64,000 bases of DNA, taken from Calliopum simillimum (lineage: Eukaryota > Arthropoda > Insecta > Diptera > Lauxaniidae). The notes below the pieces were generated by a model. It was given only the letters and a program-made list of their open reading frames with translations, was not told the origin of the DNA and did not search any database. The translations under genes were made by a program, and so were the position numbers. Below, in pieces: positions 1-11,984 of this stretch; within the stretch, counting starts at the first letter, position 1, and each line of letters opens with the position of its first letter. Location: contig OX638372.1 of assembly GCA_951812925.1 (NCBI GenBank), forward strand, positions 39,988,245 through 40,052,244, given 5' to 3'.

Positions 1-1960
1 AGTTTTACAGTAAGGTAAATATCATATCAATTTAAAAAAAATTGCTATACTGTAAGGTTCTTCGAAAATTCTGAATTTTTTAAAAAGTAAAATTTATTTT
101 ATTGAAAAGTGGTCACTATATTGACTTGAAATTCAAGTAAAATTTAACAGAAATAAAGGTGTACCAAACATTTTTTTTTCGCCGTGTATGCCCCTATATG
201 TTATAAATACAAATACATGTATGTACTAGGCAGTTGGAAAAAACCCTCTCAAGTGCTAAGTATAGTTTAATTAATGTCACATCATCAAACGCCTCAACTT
301 GACGACAACGACAACATGAGATGGCAGTTTCTCATTTCACTTCACTGCGCTCTTCAAATACGCACACACAAACATACATACATAAAACACACATCACTTG
401 ATATCGCATCATATTACGTATAACGACGTTTACACAAGTACGTAACTGATGTGCTGCCCTCAGTTTTGTGTCATTATGTCATTGCCATCATTTGTCTGTG
501 TTGCTTACTAACGGTGTTAGATGGAATAAAACACAAAGAAACAAACTGTCACTAACATGACTGACTTAAATCGGGTTTTAAAGTCTTCTTTTTACAGCAC
601 AAAGAGAAGCAGAGAGAGAGAGAGATGAGAGCTCATGTTAATGTTGACATCATTTGTCTGATGTCAAATATGATTTTCATATATTTATAATTTTATAGTA
701 AGTATGCGTAATCCAATATACCAACCCATACCATGAAAAAAGTGCAAAAACCAATAAAGATTTGTGGTTTGTAATAAGATTAAAGCTTGATGCGGTTTCA
801 ATCAATATACATAGAATTTTTTGTTTTATTTTATTTTATGTCAAATCACTCATTAATTACCTTCAAAGCAAAATTGAAATGATTTTTCCACCGGAAATTG
901 AACAACAACAACTAAAACTACAAAATACGCATAACATGCTCGCAACTCCCTACCAAAAAATGGGGTCTCATGACCGCTGTGCACGCACTCTGCTGGATAT
1001 TTTCTACATTCAAATCAGTTCCCTCGCTAGTTACCACATAGCACCCCACTTTCTACATCGTTACTTCATTTACACGCGTCAGCAGCACTCAAACGTGAAA
1101 CATTCAGCCTATTGACTTTTCAAAAATGGTCCCCGAACACACTGCCACTACGAGTAGCTACTGGTGTGTTGTGCGTTAGTGCGCATTTTTATCAACTTCC
1201 GTTTCGATGGCGTTCGCTCCTTCGATTGTTGACCAAGTTGGTTTACTGTTAATTTACTGTAGTTGCCGCTGTGTGTGTGTGTGTTGCTGTTGTTATTCGA
1301 AAATCATAAATTCATAACGCTAAACAAACCAAATTAAAAAATGTTTCAACTTTTTTTCTGGTTGTTGTTTTTCGTATGCGTGCGCGCTTTTGTTGGTTTA
1401 CTTTTTCATGCCCCGCACACACTGAGTGTGAGTGTCACCTACAGTGGGGTAGAATTGAAATTTTTCAAGTGAAAATGTTTTGGGCGGCCGGTTATGTCAT
1501 GGTATTTTCTGGAGCCATCTTAAAAGATATAGTGCTTCATTGATAAGAAAAGCTCCCATCTTTTCCAATGTTAGCAATGCCTGCCTAAAAAGTGATGCTT
1601 TGGCTATAGGTTCAGGTTTTAGGTGTTGAGTGCTTTGACTTCGGCTTTATCCAGCTAACTAAACGAGATCTTTTCGATGATGATACGAACGACAATAAGT
1701 GAAAAGAACCAACCCAGCCGGATTACAGTATTTCTGTATAGAAACGCTTTTATAAGATTTTTTGATGGCATTTTTTGAGGTACTTTTTTGTGCTAATACT
1801 TACTTATTTTCCGATGTTTTATTTACACTTAGCACTTAAACTTTGTTTCCACCGGAGATGTTGCTTTGAGATTTAGTTTTAAATCACGTTGTAAGTCCCG
1901 TGATTTACCATACAAAAATAAATCTAGTTCGGACGAGATTTATTTTAAATTTTCGTATGC
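1..1960. other. Non-coding stretch, no gene recognised
   Basis: AT-rich DNA with small microsatellites: a GA run near 612-627 and a GT run near 1272-1284. The open frames here (such as the 117-aa frame at 762-1115) show no domain, no plausible start context and no codon-like composition. This could be intron or intergenic DNA of a neighbouring host gene. Confidence 0.5.
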
Positions 1961-1984
1961 TGCCGATATTGGCTATTTTCGACT

Positions 1985-2440
1985 AAGTATGTAATCTCCT
2001 TTAACTTTTGGAAGGAGCATAGGGCCAATATGAACACCTCCGTTTGTTGCGATCCCTTGCGATGGCTCTGATCTCTTGCCACGACTTTTCCGATTTATTA
2101 ATTTCCTTTTCCAGCGACCTTTTCCAGTTGGTTTTGGGTCCACCATGTTCTGTACTGCCCTGTGGGTTCCGCTCAAGAGTCTGGCCACAAACTTCGCTGA
2201 GTGGTTTCCGTAGAGTGTGATCAATCCATCCCTACTTGTGCAGCTTAACATCGTTCGCTATAGCCCTCTGATTGTATTTTTGATATAGTGCGAGGCCACC
2301 AAACCTTCGGAATAAGCCTTAAGTAAGCATTGTCGAAAGTAATTTAAAATTTTGACGTACTATATTCGTTCCGGTTATAGTAGAATCATTTCAAATTATG
2401 CATGTTTCTTGCACCTCTAAGCCCGATGGTGCAAACGTAG
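1985..2440 (-). pseudogene. RTE-like LINE remnant (RT C-terminal end fused to endonuclease leader)
   Basis: On the minus strand, about 2250 down to 2000 encodes the C-terminal tail of a non-LTR retrotransposon polyprotein. In the right frame it reads like KWGWIDHTLRKP, then GGPKTNWKRSLEKE, then SWQEIRAIARDR, ending a few codons after WPYAP. This is the same tail as at 54.4 kb and 62.7 kb. The longer open frame at 1973-2251 is a shifted frame. From about 2345 to 2435 the sequence instead matches the leader next to the endonuclease of the 56.3 kb copy, so the middle of the element is deleted. Clearly a dead fragment. Confidence 0.7.
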
Positions 2441-2524
2441 AACTACACTTCTCCTTCACATGGTGTTATGACCTTGAAAGACTTAGTCCTAGATGCTGAA
2501 CAATATTAAAAAACAATTGTACTT

Positions 2525-3610
2525 TAATTTTTTCATTTTACACTTACTGCTTGTACTAACGCTTTACACTTAAACCATTACATTTGTACTTTACACTTAT
2601 ACTTTACAATAACACTTAATTTTAACACTTATATTTAACACTTTAAACTTACACCTTACTTATACACACTAATACGATACTTAAATTTTACATTAAGACT
2701 TACATTTTACACTATTACTCACACTTACACTTAATATTTACACATAACATTTTACTTTTAGAGTAAGGAGCAGTTCAAATATTATGAAACCATGTTGAGG
2801 AAGGGGAGAGGTTCAAGATTTGCATATTTTTGATAATACAATAAAAATCTGACTTCAGTTAAAGTTCACCCCTTAAAATTGATTTTAAGTGTGAAGAAAT
2901 TTATCGATTTCAATAAGACTGCTATTGTTATAATTATAAAATTAGTTTAGTTCCTGAATTATTACTTTTATATTAAATTTAAGATTTGAGAAATTGCTTA
3001 CGTCTTCTTATAGGTGGAAGTGGTGTTCATGATTTGATAAGTTTCACTTATATGGGGGGATTGTTCTAAAATCATTGAATTAATTACATAATGTTTATAC
3101 GGGCCCTTACCCTATATACTTTCAGTTACTATCGCGCTTACACTTTACAGTTTACAAATACACTTACACTTTACACATATACTTTATACTTATATTTTAT
3201 ACTTATATCTGAAACATTTCACTTCCTATTTATATTTAACACTTACTCCTTAACTTATAATTTACTTTTACGCTTTAGTTTTACACCTAAGACTTACACC
3301 TACACTTTATGCATACACTTTGCATTTTCAATTACATATTGAACTTTACACCGTACATTTTACTCTTTGCAGTTTACACTTCACACTTTACACTCTACAC
3401 TTTATGTTTTGAATTTATATATCGTCGTTTAAGAACTAAAACTTATTAAGTGCATAGAAATTTTTAAGCACTTAATATGTTTTACCTCTTAACTGACGAT
3501 TTCTTTCTTTTCACTTTACAGTTAACACTGAACGCTTTAAATCTAACTTTTATTTTTACACAACATATTACACTTTTAACCTTGATATTACACTTAACGG
3601 GATTTGTCTT
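2525..3610. repeat. Cryptic simple sequence of acactta-like words
   Basis: Words such as TTTACACTTA, TACACTT and ACACTTA recur dozens of times with irregular spacing, mainly at 2530-2760, 3095-3410 and 3500-3600. About 300 bp of ordinary AT-rich DNA lies at 2770-3090. There is no fixed period, so this looks like an old, decayed or slippage-scrambled array of roughly 6-10 bp units. The small open frames inside it (such as 3091-3342) are translations of the repeat. Confidence 0.6.
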
Positions 3611-3614
3611 AATT

Positions 3615-4940
3615 TCTGTTGATATTATCTCAATTAAATTGATAACTTGTTCCACCGTATCTTTTGTTCTATTTGAATGAGAATTGTGAAGTAAATTTTA
3701 GTGACGGCGACGATATGATGTTGGCTGTCGGTGCCAATGGCACGTAGTGTATTGTTACAGAGAAGAAAAAACCCAAAACCGAAGTTGGAAAACCAGAAAA
3801 TCAGAGCTAAGCAAGCGTAAGGGTTTTCAGTCCTAGACGTGCGTGACACGACACAAACTGTTGTTCAATTGTTGGAACTGTTGTTTTTAGGCCTGTCCAG
3901 AGCGGTGTGAGACCCAGCAGGAGCCGAAGTGGCGTTTGTGGTTTTTTAGTTCTGATTTGTCAGCATGTCAGTGACTTTGGCGTTTGATGTGTTGGATTGT
4001 TGTTGGCACTAATGCCTGCAAAGTTGTGTTGATTTATTTAATAAATGTGCTAATGTAGCGACTCGGCAGAAATGAAAAAATTTTAATTTTTTTATTACAC
4101 AACAAGTCATGTCTAGACGTGTGCTAGTGATTTATTTGTTAGAACTTAAATTGGTTGAGTTACTTGCTCTTTTTGACTATCAGTTTAAAAAGAATTATGA
4201 CAGAGAAGGTTTCATATTTTTTCAGCTTTTTCAAGGAAACTGAAGCTTAGGCTATAAAAATTTTATGATCGATTTAATAAAGAGAAGAAAAATGTTATCT
4301 TTATTTGAATTCGATATTTTATTCGAACTTAAAGAGAAAAGCTCTGCAAGAAATCTTATAAAAACAGAAAATTTAAGTAATCCTTAGTTAAAGTGCTGCA
4401 AATAAAGCAACTCTAGATTAATTTGTTTCGCATTACTTTTTAATGAATGCCAAGATTGTGTCATAATTCATATTCTTAAGTTAAAGGTAAAGAGTGAAAA
4501 ATTTTCACAGCAATCTACCAACAGCAACAAAAATAACACTTATATGGGGACAATAATAGCAAATAAGTTAACAATCCTTTAAATCATACATCATTTGACA
4601 TAAATTGAACCAGGATGAAAGCCACTTTGACATTGAATATATTTGCGTATATGTATCTAAGTTCAAGGATTACTATGTTGCCTTATGAAACAAAGCAAGC
4701 GAAACCAAAAGGAAGACAATGACATGAGAATAGTAGAAACAGAAAGAAAAGCAACAATAACAAATGACAGACAAAAACCTTGAAAACTTTTGGATCGCTT
4801 TTTTTTTTGTTTGATTATGCTTGACATAATTTGATTTAAGTTCGGGTGACTTGCGTCTTTGCTCTTTGTTATCATTAGTATCCACTTATTCCTGGCTGAT
4901 ATGCTAAGTTTGAATTTGAATTTGCAATAAAAAGATTACG
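3615..4940. other. Non-coding stretch, no gene recognised
   Basis: AT-rich sequence with poly-T and poly-A runs. The two overlapping 70-aa frames at 4663-4885 lie over each other on one strand and show no domain. I see no supported feature here. Confidence 0.4.
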
Positions 4941-5179
4941 TAGGTTTCCTTTTAAGTTTCTGGAATATAGTACCCTTAGTATCTACTTCCGATACAAATT
5001 TTTATGACTGCTGGAAAGTTTGACGTTTTTTTGGGTAAGTTGCTTCTCATCTTTCAGTTTGCATTGTAACATTGTATTTACTTCACTTGAAAAATTAAAT
5101 TCATAGAAAAAATTCAATTATCCCATGAAAATTTCCATGCGACGATTTTCGAGCAGGTTTATCTTAACAAGAAAGTATC

Positions 5180-5470
5180 GATTGATTGAAAAAAGTTTTT
5201 GCAACGTAGCACCATCCTAAGCCAGAGTTTAAAAGTGGTCAAAAGTGTCAAAGCACGGACCAACTTCATTTAAAGATGACCCACTCGAAGGTCGTTCAAA
5301 GACAACTGTTATGTCAGAAAATAACGATGATGTGCTCAAATTAATTGAATAAGATCGTCATGAGACCTTTCTAGAATAGGAAAGATGTCTAGGCGTTAGC
5401 ATGACTAGCAATATACAGTCTTGAGTAACCATTTAGTAGCGCGGAAGCGATGTGTGCGTTGGACTCCACA
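5180..5470 (+). pseudogene. Mariner transposase remnant, N-terminal half
   Basis: Plus-strand reading gives recognisable mariner motifs: a W-S-K-V-S stretch, then DDPLEGRSKTTVMSEN (compare the family pattern DDPRSGRPKT..T.EN), then a V-L-K-L-I-E stretch, DRHETF and LGVSMTSN. These make up the second helix-turn-helix and linker of mariner transposases. Several stop codons and at least one frame problem break it. The reading ends at the 5513 TTAA insertion zone. It resumes weakly after 7520 as a C-terminal remnant containing EEAIEAYKTHVLELL. It is not functional. Confidence 0.7.
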
Positions 5471-5516
5471 TTAATTATCAGATGCTCAAAAAAAGAGTCT
5501 ATACCAGTATCATTAA

Positions 5517-7516
5517 CCCTCTAGTTCCCAAATTTTTTTTTAAGCTAAGAAAATTACAGAAGGTAGCTTTGGGTTGTAGAAACAATGTTTGTTCAAGAAA
5601 AAATTTTTTGGATGGGTAGAAATCGTGGTAGGGGGTGTTTAAGGTAGCATGCCTAGAGGCCGCCTTGGGCAAGTAAGCCAAAAAAAATATAAAATGATTT
5701 ATATGGAATCTTTGTATTTTTGTTCAAAAATCGAATATAAAAACTAAGTAAACGTAAGTAACGATTAACCATTTCAGCTGATAAAATGCAATAACTATTT
5801 TTTAACATCGGTGAATAAAAATATAGCCGTATATATAATCAAAATGTTGTTTTTTGCCACGAAATCAAAAATATCATTCTAATTGACAAGGGGCACTATG
5901 TATGTATGAACTGTCGTAGCTAGGGGGTTCGATGGGGGCCACCACCCCAGGCGGGACGCTCAAGGGGGTGGAAAATTTCAGGGCGACCGCAAAATTAGAT
6001 TTTGGTTCATTGATATTGTGATTTTTTTGTTGGTCTCACGAAGTTCACTCAGGGAGGCAAATATATTCGTTGGGCCACTTGTATATTACATTTTCTGCAT
6101 TCAAATTGTGCTTCAGATGTGTAATCAGGATAGTGGCACTCCGTCTATCAGTCAGAGTTAAAACTTTACGTGCAAAAACTACGGTTTTGCATCGACTTTT
6201 TTCAGGCACGACTTCTAGGACCGGTAGCTTTTGCCATATCCATATTCTTAAATGAACAGATTGTTTTTGAGACCTGAACATTTAGTTAAGATGATTAGAA
6301 CTCTTTATATCAGTTTTCTGTCTTGCTGGTTCGTCTGTATACGACATGGGACTATCTCCAGGGATTCCATTTGCAGCCTTTGTCGTGAAGACAACATTCT
6401 TTCATAACAGAAGAGTTTACTTACGACAGAAATTTCTATCTCCAAAGGGTCTACCAAATCTTAACCTAGAAGAATAGGACTCTAGTTGTGATCAAAGAGC
6501 ATGAGCTTGATAGTGCTTCTACCGTTAACTCATCGATCAATCCAAATGGTGAAAAAGGCGACTGAAATATTTCGAAATCTTCTAAAAAATTTGTATCGCA
6601 CGATTTGCCCGAACCATTTGACGTTTATTCTCATGAATAACATTTAAACATGGAATCTTAATATATTTTCTTGTAGCTCGATCGAAACGGGAAACTATAG
6701 AATGAATACCTTTTTGATCAAAGAAAGGTTTCATTCTAACATACGTAGGTGTCCGTCGAATGGCCTTGTTGTATGTTCGCATAGTTATTTATAAATCTCC
6801 CGATCAACGGAGCTACAAATTTCTGCTAAAATAATTTTATTTTGTTTTACATTGGTCTTTCATATCTAAAAGTGCTTGGAAAATGGGGATATCCGTGATC
6901 GAGAACGCACTCCATCTAGACCTCCAGGTATACCAAGATGGTATACTAAAATCCGTCCAAATCAATCATTTTAAGCACCATATGTGGGATTTGTTATCAT
7001 ATAATCCTAAAGATACGACTTATGATTCGTGGCACACAAGGTTTTAATGAAAATTGGTAAAAAAATCCAAATAGCACGAAAAAACTATATAGTGACCGTT
7101 TCAACTTTTTTATGATTTGTTTCCCAAGACGGCCTACAGGCACGGTCTGGTTTGGGGCCAGTGAGGGCAAAGCTAAGAAGTTATTTTGTCAAATTAATTA
7201 TTTTTCTTATAGCACACATAAATAGCTGCATCTCATAATTTTTTTGAATCTTATAAAGCTTAAGAACTATTTTTAAAAAATGTTGGTTTTTAGCGCAAAA
7301 TACAAAATAATTAATTTATCACTTTTTCACGAAATTCCAACTTTTGCTTACAATTACGGCATTTGTACGTATTGCAGCTTTACACAAATGCATTTATTTA
7401 GAAGAATGGGGATTTCCCTTTCAGTGTGCAGAAAATCAGTTTCAAAACACATCAAATACGATTTATGGAATTTTTTTAAATAAGGCTGCCTACAGGCCTC
7501 CTTGGGAACTAGAGGG
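5517..7516 (-). mobile_element. piggyBac-like element, 2000 bp, degenerate
   Basis: The ends are perfect 15-bp inverted repeats, CCCTCTAGTTCCCAA at 5517 and its complement ending at 7516. Each is flanked by TTAA (5513-5516 and 7517-7520), the piggyBac target duplication, and the CCCT start also fits that superfamily. Sub-terminal copies of a GCCTASAGGCCKCCTTGGG-like motif lie near 5651 and 7487 (direct) and near 7123 (inverted). The element sits inside the mariner remnant, so it is the younger of the two. Its transposase is broken. Confidence 0.8.
6045..7000 (-). pseudogene. piggyBac-type transposase remnant
   Basis: The minus-strand frame at 6782-6582 contains VSRFDRATRKYIKIP followed by CLNVIHENKRQM. 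This resembles the piggyBac (DDE_Tnp_1_7) stretch around the third catalytic aspartate, where the family usually reads as a basic segment, then VxEYNKHMGGVD. Here the GGVD block is degraded. Further downstream on the minus strand, 6281-6045 is Cys-containing in an alternative frame (a CRKC-like pair near 6100) and could be the C-terminal cysteine-rich domain. Frames are interrupted and no full-length protein (normally near 600 aa) is possible in 2 kb of degraded sequence. The assignment rests mainly on the TTAA/CCCT ends plus this one block. Confidence 0.5.
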
Positions 7517-7889
7517 TTAATAATAAATCTTGGATTTTTGTGTCAGAACCCGAAACCAAAAACAAATTTGCACTTTTGAAAATTTCTATTCGAAGAAACT
7601 CAATCAAAAGCAAATAGTCATGTGGCTACTGTCACTCTTTTTAATCAAAAGACCGTTAATTCAGCGTGCATGGACAACGATTTGAATCAAACGAAGAAGC
7701 GATTGAGGCATATAAAACACATGTTTTAGAGTTATTATCTTCGGTCTGGTCAGAGTGCTTCGACAAATGATTTGAGCACATGACGTCTGAAACAACATAG
7801 CCTAAGTAATGTTAAACTTTTAAACTTTCAGATAAATTTTCATGGGAAAACACTAAGGGTACCATATACAGAAACTTAAAAGGCAACTC

Positions 7890-8320
7890 TACCATCATCA
7901 AAATGTATTTATCATGGGCATGTGGCAAATTTTATGTGAAAACTAATCAGCTCTCACGCCGACCATCACCGATCGCTTGTAAATTTTATTAATGACTATT
8001 TTTTTGCATTTCTCGAAACCGCTCCCAATAACCTGTGTATGCTTTTGCACAAATTTACGATTTTCGTGTTTTTGACTTAAAAATGCCTAATGCCTCCAGG
8101 AAAAAGACCTACTAAAAAGCTTGGGTTGTTTGACTACATTATTTCAAAACATGCTGTTCTCCTTTTATATAGAGGTGATTGTAAGAGACCTGCATTGCTC
8201 CCTTCCTTGTGGAAACAGGTTTTTTTGCGGCTTTTAATTCAGACAATATAATTCGAGATACTAGGTACTTAAGATCTATTGTTTGTTACTCTTTTATATT
8301 AGAAGCAATCAAAGCCTAAG
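7890..8320. other. Non-coding stretch before the TTAGG array
   Basis: Nothing recognisable. The last 20-30 bases drift into TTAGG-like words (TAAGTTAGGTTAG), so the array has a degenerate left shoulder. Confidence 0.4.
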
Positions 8321-9655
8321 TTAGGTTAGTTTAGGTCAGGTTAGGTTAGGTTAGGTTAGGTTAGGTTAGGTTAGGTTAGGTTAGGTTAGGTTAGGTTAGG
8401 TTAGGTTAGGTTAGGTTAGGTTAGGTTAGGTTAGGTTAGGTTAGGTTAGGTTAGGTTAGGTTAGGTTAGGTTAGGTTAGGTTAGGTTAGGTTAGGTTAGG
8501 TTAGGTTAGGTTAGGTTAGGTTAGGTTAGGTTAGGTTAGGTTAGGTTAGGTTAGGTTAGGTTAGGTTAGGTTAGGTTAGGTTAGGTTAGGTTAGGTTAGG
8601 TTAGGTTAGGTTAGGTTAGGTTAGGTTAGGTTAGGTTAGGTTAGGTTAGGTTAGGTTAGGTTAGGTTAGGTTAGGTTAGGTTAGGTTAGGTTAGGTTAGG
8701 TTAGGTTAGGTTAGGTTAGGTTAGGTTAGGTTAGGTTAGGTTAGGTTAGGTTAGGTTAGGTTAGGTTAGGTTAGGTTAGGTTAGGTTAGGTTAGGTTAGG
8801 TTAGGTTAGGTTAGGTTAGGTTAGGTTAGGTTAGGTTAGGTTAGGTTAGGTTAGGTTAGGTTAGGTTAGGTTAGGTTAGGTTAGGTTAGGTTAGGTTAGG
8901 TTAGGTTAGGTTAGGTTAGGTTAGGTTAGGTTAGGTTAGGTTAGGTTAGGTTAGGTTAGGTTAGGTTAGGTTAGGTTAGGTTAGGTTAGGTTAGGTTAGG
9001 TTAGGTTAGGTTAGGTTAGGTTAGGTTAGGTTAGGTTAGGTTAGGTTAGGTTAGGTTAGGTTAGGTTAGGTTAGGTTAGGTTAGGTTAGGTTAGGTTAGG
9101 TTAGGTTAGGTTAGGTTAGGTTAGGTTAGGTTAGGTTAGGTTAGGTTAGGTTAGGTTAGGTTAGGTTAGGTTAGGTTAGGTTAGGTTAGGTTAGGTTAGG
9201 TTAGGTTAGGTTAGGTTAGGTTAGGTTAGGTTAGGTTAGGTTAGGTTAGGTTAGGTTAGGTTAGGTTAGGTTAGGTTAGGTTAGGTTAGGTTAGGTTAGG
9301 TTAGGTTAGGTTAGGTTAGGTTAGGTTAGGTTAGGTTAGGTTAGGTTAGGTTAGGTTAGGTTAGGTTAGGTTAGGTTAGGTTAGGTTAGGTTAGGTTAGG
9401 TTAGGTTAGGTTAGGTTAGGTTAGGTTAGGTTAGGTTAGGTTAGGTTAGGTTAGGTTAGGTTAGGTTAGGTTAGGTTAGGTTAGGTTAGGTTAGGTTAGG
9501 TTAGGTTAGGTTAGGTTAGGTTAGGTTAGGTTAGGTTAGGTTAGGTTAGGTTAGGTTAGGTTAGGTTAGGTTAGGTTAGGTTAGGTTAGGTTAGGTTAGG
9601 TTAGGTTAGGTTAGGTTAGGTTAGGTTAGGTTAGGTTAGGTTAGGTTAGTTTAAG
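8321..9655 (+). repeat. (TTAGG)n array, about 1.3 kb
   Basis: A pentanucleotide tandem repeat. Positions 8341-9649 are an uninterrupted run of TTAGG (about 262 perfect units). Imperfect units at the left (TTAGT, TTAGG, TCAGG at 8321-8340) and right (TTAGTTTAAGG at 9646-9656) mark the edges. TTAGG is the canonical telomere repeat of most insects and other arthropods; established knowledge is that Diptera lack it at chromosome ends. The array is interstitial here, with unrelated sequence on both sides. The lack of mismatches suggests recent expansion or homogenisation. Confidence 0.97.
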
Positions 9656-9989
9656 GTAAAAGTGGTGGCAACTACCCAATAGGCAGTAATAGATGTATCT
9701 TCCGAGTTACTATATCTGCTTGTGTATTTAGTTTTGTATGTACTTGCGAAATCATATGAGTTTTAACTTTACGTACCTACCTGGAAAAAAATGATACAAA
9801 AATTATTTAAGTCAACTATTGGGAAGAGGAAAACGTTAATTGGGGATACAATAGATGCTTTATGCTCCACAAGGAGACAAGAACACAAAAAGTAGGAGAA
9901 GACAAGAAAATCTACTGTTTGCTGTGTTGTGCTTTTTGAAAAAGTTTTGACAATTTCCTTGAACCTTCTTATTGTGCTTTGCTCATACA

Positions 9990-10236
9990 AGTTAATAAAA
10001 TGGTTTTGGTTTAAGTTTTTTTATAAATTTTATTTTTTACATTTTTATACATTTTTTGAAATTATTTTTTGAATGAATTATTTTGAACTGAATTTTTTAT
10101 TTTAAAAAGTTTTAATTTTTTTGTTTCTATTTTCGAAGTTATCTTTGTTTATTTTTAAAAGTTTTTTATTACCAAGTGGAAGTAGTTTTGTGGCTGTTTA
10201 CTATGTAAACTTGTTGTTCGCCATTATCGTAAAACT
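9990..10236 (-). repeat. LTR (3' LTR in element orientation)
   Basis: Pairs with 11985-12231 over its full length with no mismatch seen by eye. Near-identity implies a recent insertion. Confidence 0.85.
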
Positions 10237-10761
10237 ACTCTCCCTCTAAAATGAAGCCGTCCTCGGCTGTTTCCTAAAAAATGTTTGAGTATTATAAGAA
10301 CAGTCATCAAAAATAAATAATGATCCCTAGTCTTTTTCTTTTCTGTTCCGTTTGATATGCCATCTGCTCTACTAATGTTATCTTCAATATCCGAACCGCT
10401 TGTTGTAAGCTCCAGCATTCTTAAATCACAAAGATCATCTGGTAAATTGTTTTCTAAAGTAAACGTGGACTTTCCTTATCAATAACAATATTTTCTAGGT
10501 CAGTTGGTTAGTTGGTTTTTTTGATAGAATCGTGCTACGGTGGAAATTAACGGCGTTGCAGAGTCAGTAAGTGCATTGCAAGTTTCCGTTCTGCCAATTA
10601 TGGTAAAGTAAGCAGAGAATATCAATTGTGATCCAAATGGTTCATTATAGAATACTTGTGTGGCAAGTGGGCGCAGATAATTTTCAGGTTGATCTTTGAA
10701 AGCTGACTTGCTGCAAATGTTCAGGATACAGAGGTCTTTTTCACCTTTTGTTTTTATTTAT

Positions 10762-11480
10762 CATATCGATACCTTAGAGCGCTATAGTCCTATCTCCACT
10801 TTTTGCGATTTTGAGATTTTTGCAGTTATGGCAACATTGTGGGCTTCTTTACCGTGTGGAAAACTGTGTGATGTCAAAATACCACTGAAACACCAAAATA
10901 TTCGAAAATTAAAAAAAATCCTATCTCCAAACTGTAATTTTTTCAAGAGCGCTACTGTCCTATCTCCACTGAATATTCAAATAAGTCACATTTTTAAAAA
11001 AATTCTTCGTTTTTTCGCGTTTTCTTCGCGTTCCATGCCCTTTTGCGACATTTTAGTGAACAAATTTGGCTACACCCAAGGCTTCACTCTTGTTGTCGGA
11101 ACCAAAAATTCAAAAAAAAATTAAAAAAAAAAATTCGTTTTTTCGTGTTTTCTACGCGTTTTATGATTTTTTAGGACATTTTAGTGGAAAAAATTCAAAT
11201 AATGTACTAAATACGTCGTTTATTTCAATAGTAGTCTAATTCTATATAAGGGCAAAAGTAATGACATACCATAAATTGGCTGGGATTTCGTTAGAAATTA
11301 ATAAAATTGGTTATAAACATTAAATTATGTTAACATACACTATAGGTAAAAATATTGCTTGTATTGTCATATCAAAATAGCAGCCAATTCTAAATAACCA
11401 CTATTTGAAATCTTCTTTTTGCATTTCCCAACAATTGGAAAAATGGAGATAGGACTATAGCGCTCTAAGGTATCGATATG
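10762..11480. mobile_element. Inverted-repeat element nested inside the LTR element
   Basis: A 37-bp perfect terminal inverted repeat (10762-10798 against 11444-11480, starting CATATCGATACC and containing GAGCGCTATAGTCC) bounds 719 bp. A partial extra copy of the terminal motif (GAGCGCTACTGTCCTATCTC) lies at about 10948-10967. No clear target duplication is visible. The 142-aa frame at 10696-11124 runs through this element, has no domain, and is treated as chance. Superfamily unknown. Confidence 0.7.
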
Positions 11481-11984
11481 CCGTTTTATATTTTTTCACT
11501 TTATTTATAGTTTTCGTCAGATTATTCTATTTTGTAGTGGATTTTATTTGGTTATTTGACCACTTTCTTTGTTGTTCTTGAATTGTTTTGGTTTTAGTAT
11601 CTTGTTTATTTTAATAATTTTATGTTTTGTTAAGCTTAATTTTTTTTTTTTTTAAATTATATTTGTTTTACGGGTTTTTTAGTTCATTTTCTTTCTTTTA
11701 ATCGGTTCTTTATACCATGCTTTTTTTTTGCTTGTGTTTTAAATTCTAGCTTTTTAGATTTCATATTTTTGGTCCTATTCTCCTTTTTTAGGGATACTTG
11801 ATTGTTTAGTCTTATATTTTCGATGTTTCTTTTCTCCTTACATATGAGGATACTTAATTGATGCGTTGATTTTTTTTAATTATATTATTTTTTATGTTGC
11901 TTTTAAAATTTACATTTTTTTCTCCTTTTCTCCTTACACATGAGGATACTGGATTTTTCTTTAGGTTCTTTTGCGTTGGGCGCC

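Larger units (their letters stand above)
4943..7889 (+). mobile_element. Degenerate mariner-family transposon, interrupted by a piggyBac-like element
   Basis: The outer ends form a terminal inverted repeat: 4943-4980 pairs with about 7852-7889 (shared core TTTTAAGTTTCTG, then ACCCTTAG), and a TA lies just outside each end. TA is the mariner target. Transposase remnants on the plus strand (5180-5470 and about 7660-7800) fit the mariner family. Removing the 2.0 kb insertion leaves only about 0.94 kb, shorter than the usual 1.3 kb, so the central catalytic part is largely missing. Confidence 0.75.

Noticed and set aside
762..1115. 117-aa plus-strand frame
   Set aside because: No recognisable domain and no typical start; expected by chance at this length in 64 kb.
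1973..2251. 92-aa minus-strand open frame
   Set aside because: Shifted frame over a LINE C-terminal remnant; the same shift occurs at 62695-62925, where the true reading gives the KWGWIGH and ARGRPKTNW motifs.
8321..9655. True chromosome end
   Set aside because: Unique or repeat-derived sequence continues for more than 50 kb after the array, so it is interstitial in this assembly.
10696..11124. 142-aa plus-strand open frame
   Set aside because: Runs into a non-coding inverted-repeat element, has Phe/Ser-rich composition, shows no domain, and crosses the element boundary.
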